From Nitrincola salilacus (lineage in GTDB: Bacteria > Pseudomonadota > Gammaproteobacteria > Pseudomonadales > Balneatricaceae), in the NCBI RefSeq assembly GCF_046271865.1, contig NZ_CP176580.1, positions 558,001 to 622,000 on the forward strand: DNA of 64,000 nucleotides, in the 5' to 3' direction. Position numbers and translations under genes: made by a program. Every line of letters begins with the position of its first letter. Position 1 is the stretch's first letter. Of the stretch, positions 51,532 to 60,015 are shown one piece after another. Below the pieces are notes generated by a model. That model saw nothing but the letters and a program-made list of their open reading frames with translations, made no database searches and had not been told where the DNA came from.

Positions 51532-52296
51532 ATGACTGATTCTAGCTTAGTTACCTATCACGAACAGGATGGCATTGCCCATATTCGGCTCAATCGTCCA
51601 GTCAAGCACAATGCTATCAACGACCAGTTGCTGCTGGACCTGGAGAAGTTGTTCGACCCATTGCCGGGCAGTGTCCGCGTGGTGGTGTTGAGCGGCAACG
51701 GTGACAACTTTTGCGCAGGACTCGACCTTGCCGAGCATCAGGCGCGTGACCCTTACGGCGTGGTGCAACACTCCCGTATGTGGCACCGCGTATTCGGTAA
51801 AATTCAGAACTGTGGCCTGCCCGTAGTTGCAGCGCTAAAGGGTGCGGTGATTGGTGGCGGGCTTGAGCTGGCAGCCAGTACACATGTGCGCGTTGCCGAA
51901 TCCAATACCTATTTCCGCCTCCCTGAAGGTCGGCACGGTATTTTTGTGGGCGGTGGTGGCTCGGTACGCATTGCCCGTCTTATCGGCTCAGCACGTATGG
52001 CCGACATGATGTTGACAGGGCGCACACTGTCGGCAGAAGAGGGCGAACGCCTGGCGCTGGCTCATTACATTGTTCCAGCGGGTGAAGCCGAAACCAAGGC
52101 TCTGGAGCTGGCCAGGACCATTGCACAGAACACGCAGTTGTCTAATTGGGCCATGGTGACCGCGCTGGGTCGCCTGGAATACATGAGCGGCGACGATGGC
52201 CTCTATACCGAATCGCTGGTAGCGGGCATGACCCAGACCAGTCCCGAAGTACAGGCTCGTATCGGTGAATTTTTGAATAGGAAGAAATCGTCATGA
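51532..52296 (+). CDS. Enoyl-CoA hydratase acting on hydroxycinnamoyl-CoA (predicted)
   Basis: This 254-aa crotonase-fold enzyme has the oxyanion-hole GDNFCAGLDLAE (about 57-68) and GAVIGGGLELA (about 104-114). Both catalytic glutamates of true enoyl-CoA hydratases are present (Glu112 in LELA, Glu132 in LPEGRHG). Feruloyl-CoA hydratase/lyases that release vanillin have, as I recall, only the second one. That favours plain hydration to a beta-hydroxyacyl-CoA, followed by dehydrogenase and thiolase, both encoded next. First gene of a six-gene operon; it overlaps the thiolase by 4 nt (ATGA). Confidence 0.88.
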   Translation: MTDSSLVTYHEQDGIAHIRLNRPVKHNAINDQLLLDLEKLFDPLPGSVRVVVLSGNGDNFCAGLDLAEHQARDPYGVVQHSRMWHRVFGKIQNCGLPVVAALKGAVIGGGLELAASTHVRVAESNTYFRLPEGRHGIFVGGGGSVRIARLIGSARMADMMLTGRTLSAEEGERLALAHYIVPAGEAETKALELARTIAQNTQLSNWAMVTALGRLEYMSGDDGLYTESLVAGMTQTSPEVQARIGEFLNRKKSS

Positions 52297-53549
52297 ACCG
52301 TTTTTCCGACGCTGAACAACATGCTCAGATTGGCCAGTACGATGACATCTGGTTAGTCGATGGCCGTCGCACCCCCTTTGCCGATCTGAGCGGTGTGCTG
52401 CGTGATGTATCCCCAACTGATCTGGGTATTTACGCTGCGCGCGCGCTGTTTGATGCTACTGGTATTCCTGCTGCTGACGTAGACGCCATCGTCGCAGGTT
52501 GCGTGGCACAAACCAGCTTCGACGCCTACATGTTGCCACGCCATATCGGCTTGTACTCCGGCGTACCGCAATCCCGCCCTGCGCTGCTCGTCCACCGCCT
52601 GTGCGGCACAGGCTTTGAAGCCATCTTAACTGCGGCCGATCAGATTACTCTGGGCAAAGCCAAAGTGGTGCTGTGTGCGGCAGGCGAATCCATGTCACGC
52701 AATCCGGTCGCGTCCTACACACATCGCGCAGGTTTTCGCATGGGTCAGGTGGAGTTCAAAGACTTCCTTTGGGAGGCTCTGACCGATCCAGCACCAGGCA
52801 TCAACATGGGGCAGACGGCCGAGAACCTGGCCCAGCAATACGATATCAGCCGCCAGGAAGCCGACGAATTTGCAGCGCGCAGCTTTGCCAATGCTATTCG
52901 AGCGTGGGATGAAGGGTATTACGACGACGAAGTGGTGCCGGTACATAATGTCGAATGGACGTTAGACGGTTACGCCAGCCGTGGCCTCAAGCTGGCCGAC
53001 AGGGCTACCGAGTTCACCCGTGATGGGCATGTTCGTCCGAGTCCCATGGAAATATTGAATCGCCTGCGCCCCGCTTTCGGAGGCGTGCAGACCGGCGGTA
53101 ACTCATCCGGTGTGGTTGATGGTGGAGGTGCGGTACTGGTTGCCCACGGCGATTATGTCAGGGCGCATAGCTTAAAGCCTCTGGCGCGTATTGTTGCGGG
53201 CTCAGTGGTCGGCGTACCACCCGAAATCATGGGTATTGGCCCTGCACCCGCAATCAGCGCCCTATTGAAGCATCAAGGGCTGGCGCTGAGTGATATTGCT
53301 CGGGTGGAGCTGAACGAAGCTTTCTCTGCGCAATGCATTGCGGTAGAGCGTGAACTGGGTCTCGATCGCGAATGCCTGAACCGCCAGGGCGGCTCGACAG
53401 CCATGGGTCATCCATTGGCCGTATCCGGTATTCGGCTGACGCACACACTGGGTCGCCAACTGCAACGCGAACAACAACAGTTCGGTATTTCTACTGCCTG
53501 CGCTGGTGGTGGTCAGGGCATTGCCGTGCTGCTGGAAAACGCTGGCTGA
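52293..53549 (+). CDS. Thiolase of the hydroxycinnamate beta-oxidation operon
   Basis: This 418-aa thiolase should cleave an aryl beta-ketoacyl-CoA with CoA to acetyl-CoA and an aroyl-CoA (4-hydroxybenzoyl-CoA or vanilloyl-CoA). Catalytic residues are complete: Cys104 in HRLCGTGFEA, His in STAMGHPLAVSG (about 370), and Cys in STACAGGGQG (about 400). It has about 20 extra residues at the N terminus relative to the thiolase at 23436. The neighbours (hydratase before, SDR 11 nt after) support a beta-oxidation role; the substrate is inferred from the operon. Confidence 0.9.
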   Translation: MNRFSDAEQHAQIGQYDDIWLVDGRRTPFADLSGVLRDVSPTDLGIYAARALFDATGIPAADVDAIVAGCVAQTSFDAYMLPRHIGLYSGVPQSRPALLVHRLCGTGFEAILTAADQITLGKAKVVLCAAGESMSRNPVASYTHRAGFRMGQVEFKDFLWEALTDPAPGINMGQTAENLAQQYDISRQEADEFAARSFANAIRAWDEGYYDDEVVPVHNVEWTLDGYASRGLKLADRATEFTRDGHVRPSPMEILNRLRPAFGGVQTGGNSSGVVDGGGAVLVAHGDYVRAHSLKPLARIVAGSVVGVPPEIMGIGPAPAISALLKHQGLALSDIARVELNEAFSAQCIAVERELGLDRECLNRQGGSTAMGHPLAVSGIRLTHTLGRQLQREQQQFGISTACAGGGQGIAVLLENAG

Positions 53550-53560
53550 GAGGACGCTAC

Positions 53561-54340
53561 ATGAATATTCAAGACTCAACTTTTCTCGTCACCGGTGCCA
53601 GTTCTGGTCTGGGTGAAGGTGTCACCCGATACCTGGTGCAACAGGGCGCGCGCGTGCTGATGGCCGATGTGAATGTCGAGCGCGGCCAAAGCATCGCCGC
53701 AGCTCTTTCCACAGAGCGGGGTGAGCGCGTGCGTTTTGTCAGCACCGACATCGCCGACGCCGAACAAGCACAGCAGGCCATTGCCACGGCAGTAAGCTGG
53801 GGCGGGCAGCTCAGTGGGCTGGTGAACTGCGCGGGGATTCCCGGCGCTGCGCGCTTGATAGGGCGTAAAGGTGTGCATGATCTTGAACGCTTTCAGCGCA
53901 TGATCGGCGTCAACCTGATCGGGACCTTTAACATGATCCGGCTTGCCGCCGACGCTATGCAGCATAACGCTGCTGATGCAGGAGGTGAGAGAGGGGTGAT
54001 CATCAACACCGCATCGATCGCGGCCTATGATGGGCAAATCGGGCAGGCGGCTTATGCGGCTTCAAAGGGCGGTATCGTCAGTATGACCCTGCCTATCGCG
54101 CGTGAGCTGGCCGATTTTGGCATCCGCGTGATGACCATTGCACCGGGCTTGTTCAAAACTCCGATGATGGATGCCTTGCCTGAAGAGGCTCAGCGCTCAC
54201 TGGGTGAGGCCGTGCCTTTCCCGGCCCGCCTGGGTGAACCCGATGAGTTTGCACGGCTGGCTTGCCACATCATCGAAAACCCCATGTTGAATGGTGAAGT
54301 TATCCGTCTCGACGGCGCCTTACGCATGGCGCCACGCTGA
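53561..54340 (+). CDS. SDR-family 3-hydroxyacyl-CoA dehydrogenase (predicted)
   Basis: This 259-aa short-chain dehydrogenase has the cofactor motif TGASSGLGEG at 11-20, and an Asp at about 36 (LMADVN) that favours NAD+. The catalytic Ser (NTASIAAYDG) and YAASK are near 155-170. It resembles type-II 3-hydroxyacyl-CoA dehydrogenases. Between the thiolase and an acyl-CoA dehydrogenase it would oxidise the beta-hydroxy thioester to the beta-keto form. The ATG at 53561 is used because it starts the Rossmann fold; the long in-frame extension upstream overlaps the thiolase gene. Confidence 0.88.
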   Translation: MNIQDSTFLVTGASSGLGEGVTRYLVQQGARVLMADVNVERGQSIAAALSTERGERVRFVSTDIADAEQAQQAIATAVSWGGQLSGLVNCAGIPGAARLIGRKGVHDLERFQRMIGVNLIGTFNMIRLAADAMQHNAADAGGERGVIINTASIAAYDGQIGQAAYAASKGGIVSMTLPIARELADFGIRVMTIAPGLFKTPMMDALPEEAQRSLGEAVPFPARLGEPDEFARLACHIIENPMLNGEVIRLDGALRMAPR

Positions 54341-54355
54341 GCGGAGACTGCACCC

Positions 54356-56089
54356 ATGCTGGATTACCACGCCCCGCGCGCCGACATCGCTTTCATCCTT
54401 CAGCATCACATAGGTGCCGATGCGCTGGCGCAGGTCGATTCCTGCGCCGCGCTGGACAGCAGCCTGATGCAGGCGATTGTCGATGAAGCCGGCCGTTTTG
54501 CCGAGCAGGTGCTGGCACCGCTGAACGCTGCAGGGGATATCCAGGGCTGCCAATGGCAGGATGGACAGGTAATCACGCCGGAAGGCTGGGCCGATGCCTA
54601 CGCGCATTTTCGTGCCGCCGGATGGACGGGTCTGTGTTTGCCCGAAGCACTGGGTGGCCAAGCGCTACCCAAAGTGCTGGCGATGCCCGTGGCGGAATGC
54701 TGGCAGAGCGCGAATCTGGCGTTCAGCATGATTCAACCGCTCACTGAAGGTGCGGTGGAAGCACTGCTTGCCAGCGGCGATGACAACCTTATCAGCCGCT
54801 ATGGGCCTTTACTGGTCAGTGGTGACTGGACGGCCTCCATGGCACTGACGGAACCGGGTGCGGGCTCTGATCTCGGTTTGTTGAGCACTCGTGCCAAACC
54901 CGACGCTGCTGTTGATACAACCGATAGGGGCGGTTACCGACTGACTGGCAACAAACTCTTTATTACCTTCGGCCAGCACGATATGGCTGAGCGTATTGTG
55001 CATTTTGTGTTGGCTCGACTGCCCGGTGCACCAGCAGGCAGTCAGGGTATCTCGTTGTTTGCCGTGCCTAGTATACGAATGGGCCACCGCGATGGCGCGC
55101 CCAATGGCGTGTACTGTACCGGTATCGAACATAAAATGGGTTTGCACGGCAGCCCGACCTGCTCGCTGACCTTTGATAACGCGTGGGGTGAATTAGTCGG
55201 TCCGGCGCACCAAGGCTTGCGCATCATGTTTGTGATGATGAACGAAGCTCGCTTGAGCGTTGGTTTGCAGGGAACCGCTGTGGCCGAACGGGCATATCAA
55301 GCGGCGCTCGGTTGGGCTCAGGAACGGCGCCAGGGTAAACACCCACTGACCGGTGAAAGCCCCACGGCTCTGATCCATCACCCGGACATTCGCCGGCTGT
55401 TGCTGCGTATGCGCAGTCAGATTATGGCATCCCGTTTATTGGGCTATTACCTGGGCTTTCGGGTCGACCAGGCCCGGCAAACACAACATCCCGATCAGGT
55501 CATCGCACACGACGAACTGGAACTGCTGACCCCCGTTTACAAAGCCTGGTCGACCGAATATGCCAACCGTTTGGCTGGTGATGCCATTCAGGTGTTTGGC
55601 GGCATGGGCTATATCGAAGAAACAGGTGTGGCGCAGTTTTACCGCGACCTGAAGGTGTCCACTATTTATGAAGGCACTACCGGTGTGCAGGCGCAGGATT
55701 TTCTGTGGCGCAAAATCAGCAAAGACCAGGGCGCTGTGTGGTATCGCTGGCTGGATCAGGTCATTCAAGACGGTTCCGCGCCCGTGGTGGCTGCCGCTCA
55801 GGCGTTGCGCGACAGCACTGAACGCTTGTTATCGACATTAACAGACCTCCAGCTTTGGCATGCCGCCAGTGTGGCACTGCTTGAAGCCACTGGCGTGTTA
55901 GCGGGTGCCTGGCAACTGAACCGAGCTGTGGTGGCTGCCGATGCCCCGGAGGTTGATCCCGCGTATCGGAGCAATTTGATCGCCCTGAACGCGTTTTATC
56001 AGGCGCATTGGTTACCCGAGCTGCACCTGAACCTGGCCCGCGTTCAACACGCGAATGTCGGCCTGATGGACTACGACTTTCAACAATAA
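54356..56089 (+). CDS. Acyl-CoA dehydrogenase, DmdC-like long form
   Basis: This 577-aa FAD enzyme belongs to the long acyl-CoA dehydrogenase group that includes DmdC. It has an extended N terminus (YHAPRADIAFILQ), ALTEPGAGSDLG (about 162), GIEHKMGLHGSPTCSL near 260, and a C-terminal extra domain. It would introduce the alpha-beta double bond into a saturated arylpropanoyl-CoA. For ferulate or coumarate, already unsaturated, it would not be needed, so the operon may also use dihydro forms such as dihydroferulate or phloretate. It begins 15 nt after the SDR gene. A paralogue lies at 62045. Confidence 0.88.
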   Translation: MLDYHAPRADIAFILQHHIGADALAQVDSCAALDSSLMQAIVDEAGRFAEQVLAPLNAAGDIQGCQWQDGQVITPEGWADAYAHFRAAGWTGLCLPEALGGQALPKVLAMPVAECWQSANLAFSMIQPLTEGAVEALLASGDDNLISRYGPLLVSGDWTASMALTEPGAGSDLGLLSTRAKPDAAVDTTDRGGYRLTGNKLFITFGQHDMAERIVHFVLARLPGAPAGSQGISLFAVPSIRMGHRDGAPNGVYCTGIEHKMGLHGSPTCSLTFDNAWGELVGPAHQGLRIMFVMMNEARLSVGLQGTAVAERAYQAALGWAQERRQGKHPLTGESPTALIHHPDIRRLLLRMRSQIMASRLLGYYLGFRVDQARQTQHPDQVIAHDELELLTPVYKAWSTEYANRLAGDAIQVFGGMGYIEETGVAQFYRDLKVSTIYEGTTGVQAQDFLWRKISKDQGAVWYRWLDQVIQDGSAPVVAAAQALRDSTERLLSTLTDLQLWHAASVALLEATGVLAGAWQLNRAVVAADAPEVDPAYRSNLIALNAFYQAHWLPELHLNLARVQHANVGLMDYDFQQ

Positions 56090-56113
56090 CGATAAGACAG
56101 GCTTAGCATAATC

Positions 56114-57949
56114 ATGAGCTTTAAAGACCTCGACATTGGCATCGGCACGGTTGAACTGATCGATCGCCCCGATGGTACGCAACTGCTGCGCAACCTGGAG
56201 CCATTAGCGTCCTACCCTGACACCTTTATGCAACGTTTGGATGAGTGGGCTGAGAAAACGCCTGACCGGGTTTTAGTCGCCCGCCGTGACCAGACAGGTG
56301 CATGGAAAAAAGTCACCTACGCCGAAGCGCTGCAGCAGGTGCAAGCGCTGGGCCAGGTGCTGTTGGATCGTGACCTGTCACCGGAGCGACCGGTCGTCAT
56401 TCTGTCTGGCAACAGCATCGAACATTTGTTATTGGCCTTTGCGGCCATGTACGTTGGTGTACCTTATGCGCCTATATCACCGGCTTATTGTCTGGTGAGT
56501 AAGGACTTCAGCAAAGCCAGGTATATCTGCGAATTGCTGACGCCCGGGCTGCTGTTGGTCGACTCGGCGGCCGACTATGCGGCGGCGTTGAAAGTGATTC
56601 AGCCTGCCGATGCCACCTGTGTTGCTGTCGAGACCAATGGCTATGACGGCTCGGCAATAACCTTTGCTGATCTGCTCAATACACCGGTGACCGACGCAGT
56701 AGCCCGCGCGCATGCCACTGTGACGCCCGACACGATCACCAAGTTTTTGTTCACCTCTGGTTCGACCGGCATGCCCAAGGGCGTTATCAACACCAACCGG
56801 ATGCTGTGTTCGAATCAGGAGATGCTTGCCAGCTTGATGACTTTCCACCGCACACAGCCGCCGGTGTTGATCGATTGGCTACCCTGGAACCATACCTTTG
56901 GTGGCAATCACAACGTCGGCATAGTGCTGTACAACGGTGGTTCACTATACATCGATGATGGCAAGCCGGTGCCAGGCCAGATCGATGTCACGCTGCAGAA
57001 CCTGCGCGAGATTGCTCCAACCGTGTATTTCAACGTACCCAAAGGTTTTGAGTTGTTGGTAGAACGCCTGGAGCACGACGACGCACTGTGCGAGCACTTC
57101 TTCAAAGACCTGAATCTGATGTTCTTTGCCGGAGCCAGTCTGGCGCAGCATGTGTGGGACAGGCTTGATGCTTTGGCGATCAAAACGCTGGGCCATAAAG
57201 TCGGCATGCTGACAGGTCTGGGAGCCACCGAAACCTCCCCGTCTGCCATGTTCGCTTCACTCGAAGAATCCCAATCAGGGGTCATAGGTACCCCGGCCTT
57301 CGGGGTGGAAATCAAGCTGGTGCCCAACGGCGGCAAAACCGAAATTCGCGTGCGTGGACCTAATGTCATGCCCGGCTACTGGCGCCAACCCGATATCACC
57401 GCCAAGAGTTTTGACGATGAAGGCTTTTATTGTCTCGGCGATGCGGCCAGGTTCATAGACCCTGCCAACCCGCAACGTGGCATGCGTTTCGATGGGCGTA
57501 TCTCCGAAGACTTCAAGTTGGACACAGGTACATGGGTCAGTGTGGGCCCGCTACGCGCCAAGGTGATCGAGGCCGGAGCGCCGCTGATCAAAGACGCAGT
57601 GATCGCAGGGCTGGATAAACCCTTTGTCTCCATGCTGGTGTTCACCGATGTGGAGCAGTGCCGCGCCCTGTCCGGCCTGGGACCAGAGGCCAGCAATACG
57701 GATATACACCGCAGCCCCGCTGTAAGGGCGCGTTTCGAAACCCTGTTGCGGGACCTGATCGACGCCAGCACGGGTGGATCCAATCGCATAACGCGTGCTG
57801 TGCTGCTTGATGAGCCGCCGCGTATGGATGCACACGAAATTACCGATAAAGGCTCCATCAATCAGCGTGCCGTATTGGAAAATCGAGCGGCTGTTGTGGC
57901 CGATATCTACAGCGTGACCCCTTCAGGCGCCGTCATTCGCGTGTCGTGA
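56114..57949 (+). CDS. Feruloyl-CoA synthetase-like AMP-dependent ligase
   Basis: This 611-aa acyl-activating enzyme makes CoA thioesters from carboxylic acids and ATP. The phosphate loop FTSGSTGMPKGVINT is at about residues 211-225. The adenylate-binding GLGATETSP (about 372-380) and the hinge region YWRQPDITAKSFDDEGFYCLGD follow. The pattern PWNHTFGGNHNVGIVLYNGG is typical of feruloyl-CoA synthetases. It is the entry step for hydroxycinnamates, with the acyl-CoA dehydrogenase before it and a thioesterase after it. Substrate range, 4-coumarate, caffeate or ferulate, is not settled. Confidence 0.88.
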   Translation: MSFKDLDIGIGTVELIDRPDGTQLLRNLEPLASYPDTFMQRLDEWAEKTPDRVLVARRDQTGAWKKVTYAEALQQVQALGQVLLDRDLSPERPVVILSGNSIEHLLLAFAAMYVGVPYAPISPAYCLVSKDFSKARYICELLTPGLLLVDSAADYAAALKVIQPADATCVAVETNGYDGSAITFADLLNTPVTDAVARAHATVTPDTITKFLFTSGSTGMPKGVINTNRMLCSNQEMLASLMTFHRTQPPVLIDWLPWNHTFGGNHNVGIVLYNGGSLYIDDGKPVPGQIDVTLQNLREIAPTVYFNVPKGFELLVERLEHDDALCEHFFKDLNLMFFAGASLAQHVWDRLDALAIKTLGHKVGMLTGLGATETSPSAMFASLEESQSGVIGTPAFGVEIKLVPNGGKTEIRVRGPNVMPGYWRQPDITAKSFDDEGFYCLGDAARFIDPANPQRGMRFDGRISEDFKLDTGTWVSVGPLRAKVIEAGAPLIKDAVIAGLDKPFVSMLVFTDVEQCRALSGLGPEASNTDIHRSPAVRARFETLLRDLIDASTGGSNRITRAVLLDEPPRMDAHEITDKGSINQRAVLENRAAVVADIYSVTPSGAVIRVS

Positions 57950-57982
57950 AGGGCTTATTCAAAAGAGCATGAGGATTTCAGG

Positions 57983-58405
57983 ATGTTGATCAACCGCCAC
58001 ACCCGCACCATAGAATGGGGCGACTGCGACCCAGCAGGTATTGTGTTTTACCCTCGTTATTTTGCCTACTTTGATGATGCCACGGGCCGCTTGTTTGCCG
58101 CTGCTGGATTTCCGAAATACGACATGGTCCGGCGCTTTAACAGTGTCGGTATCCCCATGGTGGATACGCGGTCAAAGTTCTATATTCCGTCGCGCTATGG
58201 CGAAGAGATCATCATTGAAAGCCGTATCACCGAGTTTCGACGCAGTAGCTTTGATGTGCACCACCGCATTCTGAAAGGCGAAGCCGTCGCGGTAGAGGGG
58301 TTCGAAACCCGGGTATGGGTGGGGGCCGACGCCGAAAAACCTGGTGGCATCAAGGCGCTACCGATACCCGAAGAGATTCTGGCAGCGTTTAACGAGCCTG
58401 CCTGA
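57983..58405 (+). CDS. 4-hydroxybenzoyl-CoA thioesterase-like hotdog protein
   Basis: This 140-aa hotdog-fold thioesterase has the signature WGDCDPAGIVFYPRYF. Asp16 corresponds to the catalytic Asp of Pseudomonas CBS3 4-hydroxybenzoyl-CoA thioesterase, and the length matches (about 141). It should hydrolyse 4-hydroxybenzoyl-CoA or vanilloyl-CoA to the free acid, which PobA or VanAB then converts to protocatechuate. It is the last gene of the operon, 33 nt after the ligase; AGG precedes the start. It is the key link that makes the two halves of the island one pathway. Confidence 0.88.
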   Translation: MLINRHTRTIEWGDCDPAGIVFYPRYFAYFDDATGRLFAAAGFPKYDMVRRFNSVGIPMVDTRSKFYIPSRYGEEIIIESRITEFRRSSFDVHHRILKGEAVAVEGFETRVWVGADAEKPGGIKALPIPEEILAAFNEPA

Positions 58406-58491
58406 ACGGATTCAAGTTATTCCCATAGCTCGTCCAGATCTCTCGGGATCGATATCGTCAGTGTTGGAGGAGGGGGTTGCATGGAGTGGGT

Positions 58492-58522
58492 GAGCCTCAA
58501 TAACCAGAAGTTATTGAGGCTC
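58492..58522. terminator. Perfect 13-bp hairpin at the operon end
   Basis: GAGCCTCAATAAC, loop CAGAA and GTTATTGAGGCTC. It lies between the convergent thioesterase and serine-hydrolase genes, so it is probably a two-way terminator. The stem is long, and a short T-run (ATTTT) follows on the plus strand. Confidence 0.7.
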
Positions 58523-58530
58523 GATGCTAT

Positions 58531-58577
58531 TTTGGGTACTACCAGGTTTGGGTACTACCAGGTTTGGGTACTACCAG
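58531..58577. repeat. 16-nt tandem repeat, three copies, between convergent genes
   Basis: TTTGGGTACTACCAGG occurs twice, followed by a third copy lacking the last base. It lies after the 13-bp hairpin and before the end of the serine-hydrolase gene. Confidence 0.93.
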
Positions 58578-58586
58578 TGGCTACGT

Positions 58587-58610
58587 TATAATGCGCGCTT
58601 TCACGCGCAT
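58587..58610 (+). other. TATAAT followed by a perfect hairpin
   Basis: TATAAT (58587-58592) runs directly into ATGCGCG, six bases, CGCGCAT, a 7-bp inverted repeat, 22 nt from the 3' end of the serine-hydrolase gene. It may be a promoter-like element antisense to that gene, or a terminator for it. Confidence 0.35.
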
Positions 58611-58631
58611 CACAGTTCCAGCAACTTCCGC

Positions 58632-59855
58632 TCAGAGTTTATCAATAATCTGTTGAAAGAATTCCAGGTTGCCTTCCTCATCTCCCAAAGGTGATTCGGG
58701 AGAGCTGAGTTTCACGATGACAGTCTGGGAATCAGGGTCAACGTAAATGAACTGATTGAACAAACCAATGGCCGAATAGGCGTTACTGTCGGTCAACGTC
58801 CACCACTGATATTGGTAGCCAAAGGGTGAACCAGGCTCGGTTGGCTCATAGCCCTCAGCGGCAATAGTTGAAGCAGCCACCCATTCTTTTGAAACAACCT
58901 GCTGCTGATTGGCTTCGCCCTGGTTGAGCATCATCAAACCAAAACGTCCCAGATCACGCAAAGAGGCATTGAAACCGGCACCATAGAATTCGTCACCTTC
59001 AGGCTCGGCCCCATCCATGATCCAATAGCCATCGTTTTCCATACCCGCTGGCTGCCAGATTTTTTCGGACATGTAGTCCGCAACCTTACGTTCAGTTGCA
59101 GCCTCAAGTATACATCCCAGGATACTGGTATCGATGGTGGCATAGTTGAAGTGTGTGCCTGGTTCATGGAGTTTTTCTATGCCTTCAGCATAGTCGCACC
59201 AGCGATAGGCATAACCCACAACCGCGTTGTCATGCACTTCCGTCAGCTGGGTTTGGCTGCCAAACTCATAACGCTCCTCCCAGTTCACGCCAGAGCGCAT
59301 GAGCAGCACATCCTCAACACTGACACCGTCATAGCCTGAGCCCGCCATTCTGGGCAAATACTTAGTAACCGGGTCATTCAGACTGTCGATATACCCCTCC
59401 TCCAGGGCGATACCAAACAGAGTCGCGATGATGGATTTAGACATGGAGTACACGGTGTGACGTGACTCTGGTGTCATACCATTGCGATACTGTTCATGAA
59501 CAACCTTTCCCTTATGAATCACCATCAATGCGTTGCCGCGGGTTTGCTCCATATGCTCTTCCAAGGTCATACGCTCGCCATGCAGCTCAAAGTCGTCACC
59601 CAAGTCGACGCTGCCATATTCCAAAGGCCAGACGTTTGCGCCCGCAGTGACCGTTCTTGTAGAGAACATCTGGTCAAAATGCTGAAAGGTCAGGAAGTTC
59701 AGACCGGGATACATCATGTTGGCTCGACCTTCTAACAGGGTCGGGCTGGTCCAGTTGATATCGCTGGCTTGAGTGCTCTGGATGGCAAACGTACCACAGC
59801 TCAAAGCCGCGGACATGGCCAGGATCAGTTTTTTAGATGGATGAAATGCTTTCAT
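58632..59855 (-). CDS. Secreted serine hydrolase of the beta-lactamase class C fold
   Basis: This 407-aa protein has a signal peptide (LILAMSAALSCGTFAIQSTQAS) and the class C beta-lactamase/esterase fold. The nucleophile motif SMSK is at residues 137-140, and the Tyr region FNYATIDTSIL is at about 240. Such enzymes include 6-aminohexanoate-dimer hydrolase, esterases and D-aminopeptidases. It is periplasmic or secreted. Next to a porin and a hydroxycinnamate operon, an esterase that frees aromatic acids from conjugates is an attractive guess, without direct evidence. Confidence 0.85.
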   Translation of the reverse strand: MKAFHPSKKLILAMSAALSCGTFAIQSTQASDINWTSPTLLEGRANMMYPGLNFLTFQHFDQMFSTRTVTAGANVWPLEYGSVDLGDDFELHGERMTLEEHMEQTRGNALMVIHKGKVVHEQYRNGMTPESRHTVYSMSKSIIATLFGIALEEGYIDSLNDPVTKYLPRMAGSGYDGVSVEDVLLMRSGVNWEERYEFGSQTQLTEVHDNAVVGYAYRWCDYAEGIEKLHEPGTHFNYATIDTSILGCILEAATERKVADYMSEKIWQPAGMENDGYWIMDGAEPEGDEFYGAGFNASLRDLGRFGLMMLNQGEANQQQVVSKEWVAASTIAAEGYEPTEPGSPFGYQYQWWTLTDSNAYSAIGLFNQFIYVDPDSQTVIVKLSSPESPLGDEEGNLEFFQQIIDKL

Positions 59856-59990
59856 AAGATGACTCCTGTTGTTTTTTTGTTGTCAAGCCACTGAAAGGAG
59901 GCTTTCCGCGAATAGACGGACTTTCCTTCATAACGGTCGCTATTCTCGGACAGCGCTCCTGGCGTGCCTCTGGCATTTTCAGGTTTTAAC

Positions 59991-60015
59991 AAGGGACTAT
60001 TTAAAAAGGGACTAT
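59991..60015. repeat. 10-nt direct repeat at the porin stop codon
   Basis: AAGGGACTAT occurs at 59991-60000 and again at 60006-60015, a 15-nt period. The porin stop codon (TTA at 60001-60003 on the plus strand) lies between the two copies. Confidence 0.85.

Noticed and set aside
51532..52296. Hydratase as a vanillin-forming feruloyl-CoA hydratase/lyase
   Set aside because: Both hydratase glutamates are present and thiolase and dehydrogenase follow, which fits beta-oxidation better; an assay would settle it.
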